Below, piece by piece: positions 27,231 to 36,083 of a DNA stretch of 64,000 nucleotides. Source of the stretch: Bacteroidota bacterium (GTDB lineage: Bacteria > Bacteroidota > Bacteroidia > Flavobacteriales > Weeksellaceae). The stretch covers positions 62,001-126,000 of the forward strand of contig JAHIQD010000015.1 of assembly GCA_018902795.1 (NCBI GenBank). The letters are read 5' to 3'. Position 1 is the first letter of the stretch, and every line of letters starts with the position of its first letter. A program made the position numbers and the translations under genes. Under the pieces are notes generated by a model. It was not told the origin of the DNA. It searched no databases and was given only the letters and a program-made list of their open reading frames with translations.

Positions 27231-27803
27231 TTATTTTTTCACCTCTACAAACTGATACACCATCTGCGTTTTCGGGTTGTAAATTACCGTGCTTGCATTT
27301 GGAAAGCGCTTTATTTTATAGTATTCGATGTTTTTATCGCTTTTGATATCATCAAGGAAACTTGTGTCAATCGTGTTTGCAGGAAGAAATTTTTCAAAAA
27401 AAGTAATTTTTTCCACGATGGCTGCACCGTCTACTTTCTGAAATTCTTTCTTAGACTGTGTTTCATCTGCTGTCGGCTGTTCCACCAAGGTTTTCAGCAG
27501 TAAATCCTTGTCCGAAGTTTTATATTTAAATACATAAAATGGCGAACCGTTCGGAAAAGCAACTTTCTTCCCGACTTCGTTTTCAAGAACCAAATTATTC
27601 TGATTCGGAAATACAGTGCTGAAACTTACTGTTTCTGCATTCACCAGTTTCGTCAGTTGTTCATTTACAGTTTCCTGTACGAGTTCGTTTGTTTTCTGCT
27701 GGGCTTTTTCTTTCGCAGAATTTACCGTTTCTGTTACGGTTTCCTCAATTTTATTACACGACATCACCGTGAAAGCAAGCATTAAAATGAATATTCTTTT
27801 CAT
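27231..27803 (-). CDS. Hypothetical lipoprotein
   Basis: 190 residues. A lipoprotein signal peptide with lipobox VMSC (C16) is followed by a helical, probably coiled-coil stretch (about 17-55, rich in E, K, Q and T), then a mixed domain with FSTVFPNQNNLVLENEVG. No known domain recognised. It sits 18 nt ahead of the HD hydrolase on the same strand and 73 nt downstream of the exporter gene start region. Envelope-located by inference. Confidence 0.75.
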   Translation of the reverse strand: MKRIFILMLAFTVMSCNKIEETVTETVNSAKEKAQQKTNELVQETVNEQLTKLVNAETVSFSTVFPNQNNLVLENEVGKKVAFPNGSPFYVFKYKTSDKDLLLKTLVEQPTADETQSKKEFQKVDGAAIVEKITFFEKFLPANTIDTSFLDDIKSDKNIEYYKIKRFPNASTVIYNPKTQMVYQFVEVKK

Positions 27804-27876
27804 TGTTTTTAAATTTTGGCCGAAGCCTTTTTAATAATTTCTTTTTTTTAAACGGGTTCAATCTGCTGACAGTCTG

Positions 27877-29685
27877 TTATTTTTCCCGGTACGAACTCAC
27901 GAGTTTATCGAGATTCAAACTTCTTGCCGAAGCATCGAAAATTTCCCGGTAAGTGCCGTGCATACTGATCAGTTCATCGTGGGTTCCGCTTTCCACCACT
28001 TCCCCTTTTTTCATAACATAAATCTTATCCGAATCCAATATCTGCGATAATGAATGCGAGATAATTACCACGGTTCTTCCCTCTTTTATGGCGTCCAGCG
28101 AGTTTTTAATCTGCTCGGTGGCAATGGCATCCAAACTTGCGGTAGGTTCATCGAGGAAAATAATCGGCGGATCTTTCAGAAATAATCTTGCAATCGCAAT
28201 CCGCTGCTGTTGTCCGCCCGAAAGTTGGGTAGCATCGTGCAGATATTTTTCCGGTAAATCGAGAATCTGATCGTGGAGATAAGCTTTTTTTGCAGCGGTT
28301 TCTATTTCTTCGAAAGTCGCGTTCATATTTCCGTAGCGGATATTGTCCTCGATGCTTCCCTGAAAAATGTGATTTTTCTGAAGAACCAAACCAATATCAT
28401 TGCGCAGAAAAGTATTGTCGAATTCATTTAAATTCACTTCATCCAACAAAATTTCCCCGGAATCCGGGAGATAAAATTTACACAGAAGATTGATCACTGT
28501 TGATTTCCCGGCACCGCTTAAACCGACTAATGCAGTAGTTTTGCCGTTTTCAATAAGTATGGAAACGTTTTTAAGTGCTATCGTCCCGTTCGGATAGGAG
28601 AAATCTACATTTTTAAGTTCAAAACGTCCTTTAATATCTTCTTCTACATAATTTCCTGTGGATTCCGTTTCGTCGTCTGCCTGAAGGATATCAAAAAAAC
28701 CTTCTGCGTAAATCATCGCGTCATTCATATCGTCATAAATCCTGTGGAGCTGACGGATAGGCGCAGAAACGTTGTTAAACAAAAGAATATGAAGCATGAT
28801 TGCACCAATGGTCATCTGCTGATCAAGAACAAGAAAAACGGTCAACAGAATGATCATTACCACCCCGAACTGCTCAATAAAAGTTTTTAATCCGTCATAG
28901 ATAAAGTTGGTTCGCCGTGTAAAAAGCTGGCTTTCCATCAGCTGCATCTGTAAATCGTACTGCTTTTTCCCTTCAAATTTTTCGCGCACGAAACTTTTAA
29001 TCACCATGATGGAATTGATTAAATTTAAAAGTCCCGATGTTTTCTGTTCTCTCTGATTTCTTAGAGTACGCCGAACTCCTGAAAGTTTTTTAGCCTGTAA
29101 TGAGCTGATATAAAAATAAACAGGAACGACAATGGTTGAAACCAAACCCACATACATGTTCTGCATATACATGATGATCAGCGCAATAATCGCATTGGAA
29201 AAAAGCGGTAAAATATCAATGAAAAAATTCTGAACGAGCTTGGTTAAACTCTCGATTCCCCTGTCAATGCGGATCTGAAGTTTTCCGGATTCATGGTTCT
29301 CATCATTAAAGTAGGCTACCCGGTAAAGGAGAATTTTATCAATTACAGACTGAGCCAGAACCGTACTCGTGCTGATTCTGATCTTCTCTCCGTAAAATTT
29401 CTGCCCAAACTGTATGAAAATATTCAGTAATTCTTTCCCCAGCAAAATCGCTGAAATTACCACCAAAACGTGAATTCCTTCCTGCATGGGATCCGCTTGT
29501 TTGGTAAGAACTGTCACTTCATCTACAGTATATTTCAAAACCAACGGATTCACCTGTGCCATTAACGCGCCAACCAATGTAAGAAACAGTGTTCCGTAAA
29601 TCATAAGACGGTAAGGCTTTATGAAAGGAATCAGCTGCTTGTAAATATGATAAAGCGTGATGGTTCGGTTGAATGGTTTTGGCAT
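27877..29685 (-). CDS. ABC exporter, MsbA-like (fused permease and ATPase)
   Basis: 602 residues: six membrane helices (about 20-310), then the ATPase with Walker A GLSGAGKST, Q-loop VLQKNHIF, signature LSGGQQQR, Walker B PIIFLDEPTASLD and switch ISHS. The layout is that of homodimeric lipid or multidrug exporters. Although LptB is encoded next to it (49 nt upstream), which would suit an MsbA lipid A flippase, sequence alone does not tell MsbA from other exporters. Confidence 0.88.
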   Translation of the reverse strand: MPKPFNRTITLYHIYKQLIPFIKPYRLMIYGTLFLTLVGALMAQVNPLVLKYTVDEVTVLTKQADPMQEGIHVLVVISAILLGKELLNIFIQFGQKFYGEKIRISTSTVLAQSVIDKILLYRVAYFNDENHESGKLQIRIDRGIESLTKLVQNFFIDILPLFSNAIIALIIMYMQNMYVGLVSTIVVPVYFYISSLQAKKLSGVRRTLRNQREQKTSGLLNLINSIMVIKSFVREKFEGKKQYDLQMQLMESQLFTRRTNFIYDGLKTFIEQFGVVMIILLTVFLVLDQQMTIGAIMLHILLFNNVSAPIRQLHRIYDDMNDAMIYAEGFFDILQADDETESTGNYVEEDIKGRFELKNVDFSYPNGTIALKNVSILIENGKTTALVGLSGAGKSTVINLLCKFYLPDSGEILLDEVNLNEFDNTFLRNDIGLVLQKNHIFQGSIEDNIRYGNMNATFEEIETAAKKAYLHDQILDLPEKYLHDATQLSGGQQQRIAIARLFLKDPPIIFLDEPTASLDAIATEQIKNSLDAIKEGRTVVIISHSLSQILDSDKIYVMKKGEVVESGTHDELISMHGTYREIFDASARSLNLDKLVSSYREK

Positions 29686-29734
29686 GTTTACATCTTCGGA
29701 ATGAAAAGGGTTTTAAAAGAGTTATAATTAGTTT

Positions 29735-30796
29735 TTAACTGTCGTAGGAAAATGTGGTTAAATAATGAAGTTCCGGCTTGCTGAGTGCTTTTGCATCGAA
29801 TTCAGCCTCATCCTTCTGGTAATTTTCACCAATATGTTTTTTTTGAAACAAAAAGGAATTATTCGCGTTTTTGTCCACCACCTCTTTAAAGATATATTCA
29901 ATCTCTGAATTGGAAAGTGAAGCAAAACTGATGTCTTCAAAACCGTGCATTAAACGAAGATTTTCTGTACCTTCAAAGTTTTCATCTACGAAATCCTGAA
30001 GCTGTTCTTTCGACTCAAAATTTCCTGCCCAAATATTATAAACGAAAGATTTCTTCTTCGGTTTGTTCAAAATGTCCTGATAAACAAAATTTTCACCCAA
30101 ATAGGCTTCACGGACCATCGGATCATTGGCCAAATCGTGCGGAAGACCTTCTTTCAGTATTCTTCCTTCAAACATAATATAGGTTTTATGGGTAATTGCC
30201 AACGTCTGTTGAACGTTGTGATCGGTAATTAAAATTCCAATGTTCTTATCCACCAAACTTCTCACAATTTTCTGGATATCTTCCACCGCAATCGGGTCAA
30301 CCCCGGCAAAAGGCTCATCCAGCAAAATAAAATTTGGACTTGTTGCAAGACATCTTGCGATTTCCGTCCGGCGTCTTTCGCCACCTGAAAGCAGATCGCC
30401 ACGGTTTTTGCGGACGTGCTGTAAAGAGAATTCTTCAATCAGTTCGTCACATTTTATTTGCTGTTCGCGCTTTGAAAGTTTCGTGAGCTGTAAAACTCCA
30501 AGAATATTATCTTCCACCGAAAGTTTCCGGAAAACCGAAGCTTCCTGCGCCAGATAACCGATTCCTTTCTGTGCACGTCGGTACATTGCATCATTGGTAA
30601 TCTCCTGATTTTCGAGGAAAATTTTCCCGGAAGTAGGTTTTACCAAGCCTACAATCATGTAAAAAGAGGTTGTTTTACCGGCTCCGTTAGGACCCAGGAG
30701 TCCAACGATTTCGCCCTGTCTCACTTCCACAGAAACGCCTTTTACTACTTTTTTAGGGCCGTATTCTTTAATTAAATTTTCTCCGCGTAGAATCAT
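29735..30796 (-). CDS. lptB: LPS export ATPase LptB with C-terminal extension
   Basis: 353 residues from the ATG at 30796 (the frame continues upstream to 30874, but the family start is MILRGENLIKEYGPKK). The LptB core of about 245 residues has Walker A GPNGAGKTTS, Q-loop YLAQEASVFRKLS, signature LSGGERRRTEI, Walker B FILLDEPFAGVDP and the conserved end VREAYLGENF. About 105 residues follow that LptB proteins normally lack, starting KSFVYNIWAGNFESKE. The extension resembles, weakly, immunity-protein-22-like domains. A TATCTTTG box lies 4 nt ahead of the ATG. It energises lipopolysaccharide transport with LptFG, which are not in view. Confidence 0.9.
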   Translation of the reverse strand: MILRGENLIKEYGPKKVVKGVSVEVRQGEIVGLLGPNGAGKTTSFYMIVGLVKPTSGKIFLENQEITNDAMYRRAQKGIGYLAQEASVFRKLSVEDNILGVLQLTKLSKREQQIKCDELIEEFSLQHVRKNRGDLLSGGERRRTEIARCLATSPNFILLDEPFAGVDPIAVEDIQKIVRSLVDKNIGILITDHNVQQTLAITHKTYIMFEGRILKEGLPHDLANDPMVREAYLGENFVYQDILNKPKKKSFVYNIWAGNFESKEQLQDFVDENFEGTENLRLMHGFEDISFASLSNSEIEYIFKEVVDKNANNSFLFQKKHIGENYQKDEAEFDAKALSKPELHYLTTFSYDS

Positions 30797-30800
30797 AAAG

Positions 30801-30808
30801 CAAAGATA
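30801..30808 (-). promoter_or_regulatory. Candidate -7 box of lptB
   Basis: Minus-strand TATCTTTG fits TAnnTTTG and lies 4 nt from the ATG. No good -33 box. It could mark a leaderless transcript. Confidence 0.3.
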
Positions 30809-30915
30809 TAATTTTTGATTGAGAGTTGCAGGGTGCGAATTTCTGTCCTGAAAGGATTGTGCTATAAAATTCACCCAAAAATGTTATATTCGCTACTTAA
30901 AATTTCCGACCGGTT

Positions 30916-31407
30916 TTGGGTAAAGAGCAAGAATTTTCGAAATTAATAAAAGATAATCAGGGTCTGATTATCAAGGTTTCGCGGCTTTATACCAATTCTC
31001 TGGAAGATGAAGAGGATCTTTTTCAGGAAATTGTGTTACAACTCTGGCGCTCCTACGACTCATTCAAAGGGCAGTCGAAAATCTCAACCTGGATGTACCG
31101 CGTGGCTCTGAATACCGCCATTACGCTTTTCAGAAAAAAAACAAAATCGCCGCAAACCGATGAACTGATGGATTATCATCATAAAGATTTTGTGGAAGAT
31201 GACGACGAAAAACAACTGCAGGTTTCCTTACTTTATAAAGTGGTGAAAATGCTACCCAACGTGGAAAGAGCCATCGTGATGATGTATCTGGACGATTTGC
31301 CTTACAGGGATATTGCAGAAAATTTAGGAATTACCGAAGTGAATGCACGGGTGAAAATGAACAGACTGAAGAAGACTTTAAAAATTTTAATGGAAAAACA
31401 TGCCTGA
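30916..31407 (+). CDS. ECF-type RNA polymerase sigma factor
   Basis: 163 residues. Region 2: SLEDEEDLFQEIVLQLWRSYDSF and STWMYRVALNTAI; region 4: LDDLPYRDIAENLGITEVNARVKMNRLKKTL with the helix-turn-helix. The open frame starts after a TAA at 30898 and contains no ATG before the conserved part; a TTG at 30916 is the likely start. The 3' end overlaps the following membrane protein gene by 8 bases, which suggests that the two are coupled and that the latter may be its regulator. Confidence 0.87.
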   Translation: MGKEQEFSKLIKDNQGLIIKVSRLYTNSLEDEEDLFQEIVLQLWRSYDSFKGQSKISTWMYRVALNTAITLFRKKTKSPQTDELMDYHHKDFVEDDDEKQLQVSLLYKVVKMLPNVERAIVMMYLDDLPYRDIAENLGITEVNARVKMNRLKKTLKILMEKHA

Positions 31408-32074
31408 ATTTGATCTAGATAATTTCAAAAAAACTTGGCAGGAGCAGGATGTTCAGCCAAAATATAACAGCGCGGAGATTGAGGCCATGCTGAACAAATC
31501 GTCGAGAAACTACGTGAAATATATTCTGTGGATCAGCATTGCCGAATTTTTCGTGATTTTCTGCATGAATCTTTATTACAGCTTTTTGGGCGATGACACC
31601 AACAGTTTCCTGAGTATTTTAGGGAAACTGGGAGTAAAAAGCACAACCAGTCTCGAAGCTGGTTTTGCGCATCTTTATTTCGGTCTTAAAGCGATAAGCC
31701 TGATACTGACAGCTTTTTTCGTCGTAAAATTCTTTCTGAATTACCGTAGAATCAATATCGAGTCAAATCTTAAAAAATTGATTTTACAGATCATCAAATT
31801 CAAAAAGACAGTCAATTTGTTTATTTTGGCCAATATTTTCCTGCTTATTCTTTTTACCGTTGTACTTACCGTTTTCACCTTCTCGGTATTATCCCAGCAA
31901 AACATTCATCTCAACAATCCAACTTTAATCGGATTTTTGGTAGGTACCATCCTGATGACGGCGATCAGCGTTGTTCTGATCTGGATATATTACCGTATTG
32001 TGTACGGAATTATTCTTAAAAGATTAGGAAAAAATCTCGCAGAACTTCAGAAAATTGAGGAGGAGCAACAGTAA
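31400..32074 (+). CDS. Membrane protein coupled to the sigma factor gene
   Basis: 224 residues: a soluble N-terminus (about 1-40, DLDNFKKTWQEQDVQPKY) and four membrane helices (about 42-62, 85-112, 135-162, 172-200). It overlaps the sigma gene by 8 bases, the common arrangement of an anti-sigma factor in Bacteroidetes, and the short cytoplasmic N-terminal region before the first helix fits this. There is no zinc-type anti-sigma motif. Function as an anti-sigma factor is inference. Confidence 0.7.
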   Translation: MPEFDLDNFKKTWQEQDVQPKYNSAEIEAMLNKSSRNYVKYILWISIAEFFVIFCMNLYYSFLGDDTNSFLSILGKLGVKSTTSLEAGFAHLYFGLKAISLILTAFFVVKFFLNYRRINIESNLKKLILQIIKFKKTVNLFILANIFLLILFTVVLTVFTFSVLSQQNIHLNNPTLIGFLVGTILMTAISVVLIWIYYRIVYGIILKRLGKNLAELQKIEEEQQ

Positions 32075-32101
32075 TTTATTCCTGAAAAATTTCAAATAAA
32101 A

Positions 32102-32125
32102 AAAGGTCAGTTTTCACTGACCTTT
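32102..32125. terminator. Bidirectional terminator
   Basis: Perfect 10-bp stem AAAGGTCAGT with ACTGACCTTT around a TTTC loop, between the sigma/membrane gene pair and rpoN, which are convergent. Confidence 0.85.
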
Positions 32126-32128
32126 CTG

Positions 32129-33607
32129 CTATAATTCTTTTCTTAATCTCGCTACCGGAATATTAAGCTGTTCGCGGTATTTTGCAATCGTACGTCTTGC
32201 AATATTGTAGCCTTTTTCTTTCAGAAGCCCCACAAGAGCGTCATCGGTTAAAGGTTTTCTTTTATTTTCTGTGCTGATGACTTCCTGAAGATGATTCTTA
32301 ATTTCCTTTGTAGAAACTTCCTCACCGTCATCGTTGGTCAGCGAGTCAGAGAAAAGGCTTTTCAGATAAACGATTCCGTTCGGTGTATCGGCGTATTTAC
32401 TTTTCACTACCCTTGATATTGTAGAAATATCAAAACCGGTAATATCGGCAACATCCTTTAAAATCATTGGTTTCAAAGATTTATCGTCCCCTGTGATAAA
32501 ATAGTTTTTCTGCAGTTTCACAATCGCGGAAATGGTTTGAAGCAAAGTATTCTGTCTTTGGTTAATGGCATCAATATACCACTTTGCCGCGTCCAGTTTC
32601 TGTTTGATAAAAAGCGCTGCCTGCTTATGATCCGGAGATTTTTTATCGTGAGAATAAGTCGTCAGGATGTCTTTATATTCTTCGGAAACCCTTAATGTCG
32701 GAGCATTTTTGCTGTTCAGCAATGGAATAACTTCAACCTGTCCATTCTTTCCTTCTTTAATCTGAAGAACAAAATCGGGAATAATTTCCTGATTAATGGT
32801 AATCGTTTGGGTATCGAAGTTTCCGCCAACTTTAGGGGAAAGTTTAGAAATCACTTCCAAAGCATCTTTCAGATCCTCCTCTTCGATATCGTATTTCTGA
32901 ATGATTTTGCTGTAATGCTTATTGGTAAGCGCATCAAACTGGTTTCTGAGAATATTTCCCGCAAGAATTACCGCTTTGTCTGCACTGATTTTTTTCTCGA
33001 TCTGAAGCAGAAGACATTCCTGTAAACCTCTGGCTCCTACCCCGGGCGGATCCAGTTTCTGTACGTAATTTTCCAGAACATCACTCACCTTCTCCTGGGT
33101 AGTATAAATCCCTTGTGAGAAAGCCAGATCATCAACAATCTGTTTGATTTCTCTTCTCAGATAACCGTCATTATCGAGATTTCCGATAAGATATTCCGCA
33201 ATCTTCAAATCTTCACTGTCAATACTGCTCAGATTAATCTGCTCCAGAAGATAATCATACAGCGACTGTCCTTCCGTTAAAAGCGATTCGTTGTCGTACT
33301 CTTCATCATCCGCGGAATAGTTGCTGGAAGTGGTTTTATAAGCCGGTTCATCATCGAAAATATATTCGTTAACATCAAAATCTGTATTGATGCTGTCGGT
33401 TCCTTCGTCCTCAAAACCTTCATCTAAAGAAGCGTAATCGTCTTCCTTTGATTCTTCCTGAACTTTTTCAAGTGCAGGGTTTTCTTCAAGTTCGCGCTCC
33501 AGTTCTTCTTCAAATTCAAGCGTATGAAGCTGTATCAACTTCATTAGCTGGATTTGTTGTGGCGCAAGTTTTTGCCCGAGTCTAAGTTGTAAATTCTGTT
33601 TCAGCAT
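32129..33607 (-). CDS. rpoN: RNA polymerase sigma-54 factor RpoN
   Basis: 492 residues. The Gln/Leu-rich activator-interacting N-terminus (LQLRLGQKLAPQQIQLMKLIQL) is followed by an acidic linker (about 60-120), the core-binding region, a helix-turn-helix region, and the C-terminal RpoN box ARRTIAKYREQL. It directs transcription from -24/-12 promoters with enhancer-binding activators. It stands alone, 90 nt downstream of asnS on the same strand. Length is normal. Confidence 0.97.
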   Translation of the reverse strand: MLKQNLQLRLGQKLAPQQIQLMKLIQLHTLEFEEELERELEENPALEKVQEESKEDDYASLDEGFEDEGTDSINTDFDVNEYIFDDEPAYKTTSSNYSADDEEYDNESLLTEGQSLYDYLLEQINLSSIDSEDLKIAEYLIGNLDNDGYLRREIKQIVDDLAFSQGIYTTQEKVSDVLENYVQKLDPPGVGARGLQECLLLQIEKKISADKAVILAGNILRNQFDALTNKHYSKIIQKYDIEEEDLKDALEVISKLSPKVGGNFDTQTITINQEIIPDFVLQIKEGKNGQVEVIPLLNSKNAPTLRVSEEYKDILTTYSHDKKSPDHKQAALFIKQKLDAAKWYIDAINQRQNTLLQTISAIVKLQKNYFITGDDKSLKPMILKDVADITGFDISTISRVVKSKYADTPNGIVYLKSLFSDSLTNDDGEEVSTKEIKNHLQEVISTENKRKPLTDDALVGLLKEKGYNIARRTIAKYREQLNIPVARLRKEL

Positions 33608-33697
33608 GTTGTGGAATTATTCCATTATGTGGTTATTATTTTAAAACTAGCTCTCCTGTTATTTGACGGTTAAAGTTTTTTAGTTTTTTTAGTTTTT

Positions 33698-35152
33698 TTA
33701 GAATTCCGCATTGTTCGGCGTTCTCGGGAAAGGAATTACGTCTCTGATGTTCGTCATACCTGTTACGAAAAGCACCAGCCTTTCCAATCCAAGACCGAAA
33801 CCTGCATGCGGAACAGAACCGAACTTACGGGTATCAAGATACCACCAAAGCTCGTGCTCGTCAACATTCATTGCTTTCATCTTCTCGGTTAACACAGCAA
33901 ATCTTTCTTCTCTCTGAGAACCACCGATAATTTCGCCGATTCCCGGGAAAAGAACGTCCATTGCAGCTACGGTTTTTCCGTCTTCATTAAGTTTCATGTA
34001 GAATGCCTTGATTTCTTTCGGATAATCGAAAAGTACTACCGGGCTTTCGAAATGTTTTTCCACCAGATATCTTTCGTGCTCGCTTTGTAAATCGGCGCCC
34101 CAATCTTCTATCGGAAACTGGAATTTTCCTTTTTTATTTTCTTTTGAGTTTTTCAGAATATCAATCGCTTCGGTATAAGAAACTCTCTTGAATCTTTTCT
34201 TAATAACATTCTCCAGTTTTTCGATCAGACCCTCTGAAGCTCTGTCTTTTTCAGGTTTCTGTTTCTGTTCTTCCGCAAATCTTTTATCTAAAAATTCCAG
34301 ATCATCTTTACAGTTTTCCAAAACATATCCGATGACGTATTTCAGGAAATCTTCCGCTAAATCGATATTATCTTCCAGATTGTTAAATGCAACTTCCGGT
34401 TCCACCATCCAGAATTCTGCGAGGTGACGGGTTGTATTGGAGTTTTCTGCACGGAAAGTTGGTCCGAAAGTATAAACTCTTCCCAATCCCATCATTGCCG
34501 TTTCTACGTTAAGCTGACCGGAAACCGTAAGATTTGTTTTCTTCCCGAAAAAATCCTGTTCATAGTCGATATCGCCGTTTTCGTCTCTTGGGATGTTATT
34601 GATGTCGAAATTGGTTACGCTGAACATTTCACCTGCTCCTTCCGCATCAGCACCCGTAATGACAGGAGTGTTCATGTAGAAGAACTGGTTTTGGTTAAAG
34701 AACTGGTGAATCGCAAAACTCACTGCACTTCTCACTCTGAAAACAGAACCAAAAAGATTGGTACGGAATCGCAAATGTGCCTGCTCGCGCAAAATTTCGA
34801 GTGAATGTTTTTTAGGCTGAAGGATGGTTTTGTCTCTTTCTTCCGTAAAATTATCTCCTAAAATCTGAATTTTCTTGGCGATAATTTCGATGTTTTGGCC
34901 TGCTCCCTGACTTTCTATTACTTCACCTACAATCTTCACCGAAGATGCGGTGCTGATATTTTTCAGGATGTTTTCGTCAAACTTTTCGAAATCCACAACA
35001 ATCTGTAAATTGTTGATTGTAGAGCCGTCATTCAAAGCGATGAAGCGGTTGGAGCGAAATGCTCTTACCCAACCCTGAATCGTAATATCGTGGTGTAAAA
35101 GTTTTTTGTAATCTGAAAGTAATTCGTTAATCGTCGTTCTCATTGCTGACAT
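33698..35152 (-). CDS. asnS: Asparaginyl-tRNA synthetase
   Basis: 484 residues. An N-terminal OB-fold anticodon-binding domain (about 1-120, with IQGWVRAFRSNRFIALNDGS) and a class II catalytic core with motif 2 (TFGPTFRAENSNTTRHLAEF, split as FRAENSNTTRHLAEF) and motif 3 (GFGLGLERLV). The catalytic site is of the Asn type (FRAENSNTTRHLAEFWMVEPE). The start is the ATG at 35152, with a second ATG three codons later. A run of AGTTTTTTT direct repeats lies just after the stop, ahead of rpoN. Confidence 0.97.
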   Translation of the reverse strand: MSAMRTTINELLSDYKKLLHHDITIQGWVRAFRSNRFIALNDGSTINNLQIVVDFEKFDENILKNISTASSVKIVGEVIESQGAGQNIEIIAKKIQILGDNFTEERDKTILQPKKHSLEILREQAHLRFRTNLFGSVFRVRSAVSFAIHQFFNQNQFFYMNTPVITGADAEGAGEMFSVTNFDINNIPRDENGDIDYEQDFFGKKTNLTVSGQLNVETAMMGLGRVYTFGPTFRAENSNTTRHLAEFWMVEPEVAFNNLEDNIDLAEDFLKYVIGYVLENCKDDLEFLDKRFAEEQKQKPEKDRASEGLIEKLENVIKKRFKRVSYTEAIDILKNSKENKKGKFQFPIEDWGADLQSEHERYLVEKHFESPVVLFDYPKEIKAFYMKLNEDGKTVAAMDVLFPGIGEIIGGSQREERFAVLTEKMKAMNVDEHELWWYLDTRKFGSVPHAGFGLGLERLVLFVTGMTNIRDVIPFPRTPNNAEF

Positions 35153-35308
35153 TCAATTTTTTATGGATCTTATGGAATGCTTAGGTTCCAAATTTCTTTT
35201 AAACAATAATTACAAATGTAATAAAATTTGGCGTAATTTTTGATGCTAGGCACTTAAATTTTAGAAAGATTTTTTCCTGTTTTTCCCGATTTTTTAAGCT
35301 TTTAACAT

Positions 35309-35390
35309 GTCGCGGCCCGACTTGAACAGAGCTCTTTTTGCGGAGCTCAGCGGAGCAAAAAAGCGGGAGTGGAAGGCGGAATATGTCGCC
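35309..35390 (+). repeat. Interspersed hairpin repeat, family B, copy 2
   Basis: 5' arm GTCGCGGCCCGACTTGAACAG, shown to 20 bases as GTCGCGGCCCGACTTGAACA, inner stem TTTTTGC with GCAAAAA, 3' arm GCGGGAGTGGAAGGCGGAA then GTCGC. Lies between rimM and asnS, antisense to both. Confidence 0.85.
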
Positions 35391-35408
35391 CCAGAAAACC
35401 ACTGAATT

Positions 35409-35951
35409 TTACTCATCTTTTTTTGAAGGAATCAGAAACACATCCATTAATCCTTCCGGCAAAGCCATTTTTATATATTTTTCTTCTCGGTTCAGCTCTA
35501 AAATCCAGTCTTTAATGATAGGAATAACGATCTGTTTATCCGCCAGGTTGAGAAGGAAATAATGCTGACCGGTCTGATCATTCACCGATTCGATAATTCC
35601 ACAGCTTTTGCCGTCTTCTTCACGGATTTCGAAACCTACCACTTCATGGTAATAGAATTTGTTTCCGGTAAGTTTCGGAAGGGTTGAAAGCGGAAGGTAA
35701 ACATCTTTTCCAAGAGACTGATCCACAAGTGCTTCTGTAGCATTTTTGAATGATATTATCAGCGTTTCGCCTTTGCTCCACGACTGTTTTGCGACAAAAA
35801 ACGGAACCAGTAATCCGTTGACTTCTACAAAAATAGAGTCCAGTTTATTGTACATTTCGGGTTGATCCGTATCAAGTTTCAGGAAGACATTTCCTTGAAG
35901 ACCATGTCTGCGGGTAATTTTTCCTAAAAAATAGCAATCTTCTTTTTTCAT
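35409..35951 (-). CDS. rimM: Ribosome maturation factor RimM
   Basis: 180 residues from the ATG at 35951 (the frame extends upstream to 35999, but the family begins near KKEDCYFLGKITRRHGLQGNV). The N-terminal barrel has GKITRRHGLQGNVFLKLDTD and the C-terminal PRC-like barrel has YYHEVVGFEI and QHYFLLNLADKQIVIPIIKDWI. RimM helps 30S maturation with the S19 region. It follows rpsP on the same strand, the usual rpsP-rimM order, with a hairpin between. Confidence 0.92.
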   Translation of the reverse strand: MKKEDCYFLGKITRRHGLQGNVFLKLDTDQPEMYNKLDSIFVEVNGLLVPFFVAKQSWSKGETLIISFKNATEALVDQSLGKDVYLPLSTLPKLTGNKFYYHEVVGFEIREEDGKSCGIIESVNDQTGQHYFLLNLADKQIVIPIIKDWILELNREEKYIKMALPEGLMDVFLIPSKKDE

Positions 35952-36019
35952 TCTGATTTTTTTAACCGGAACAAAACACCTCAAAGGTGCCTTTTCCAAT
36001 GCAAATATAAAAGGTTTTA

Positions 36020-36056
36020 AAATAACAGAGACGCCAAAACTGGCGTCTCTGTTGTA
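36020..36056 (-). terminator. Hairpin between rpsP and rimM
   Basis: Perfect 13-bp stem (AACAGAGACGCCA with TGGCGTCTCTGTT, 4-base loop). Read on the minus strand it lies after rpsP and is followed by ATTTTAAAA. It may end most rpsP transcripts or act as a partial attenuator or processing site ahead of rimM. Confidence 0.7.
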
Positions 36057-36083
36057 TTATTTTGTAAAGTATACAGAATAAAA

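Noticed and set aside
33674..33701. Tandem AGTTTTTTT units after asnS
   Set aside because: About three short A/T-rich units; probably slippage in a spacer and not a CRISPR or regulatory array.
35199..35402. A 67-residue minus-strand frame between rimM and asnS
   Set aside because: Crosses the family B repeat copy; the codon usage is that of the repeat and not of genes.
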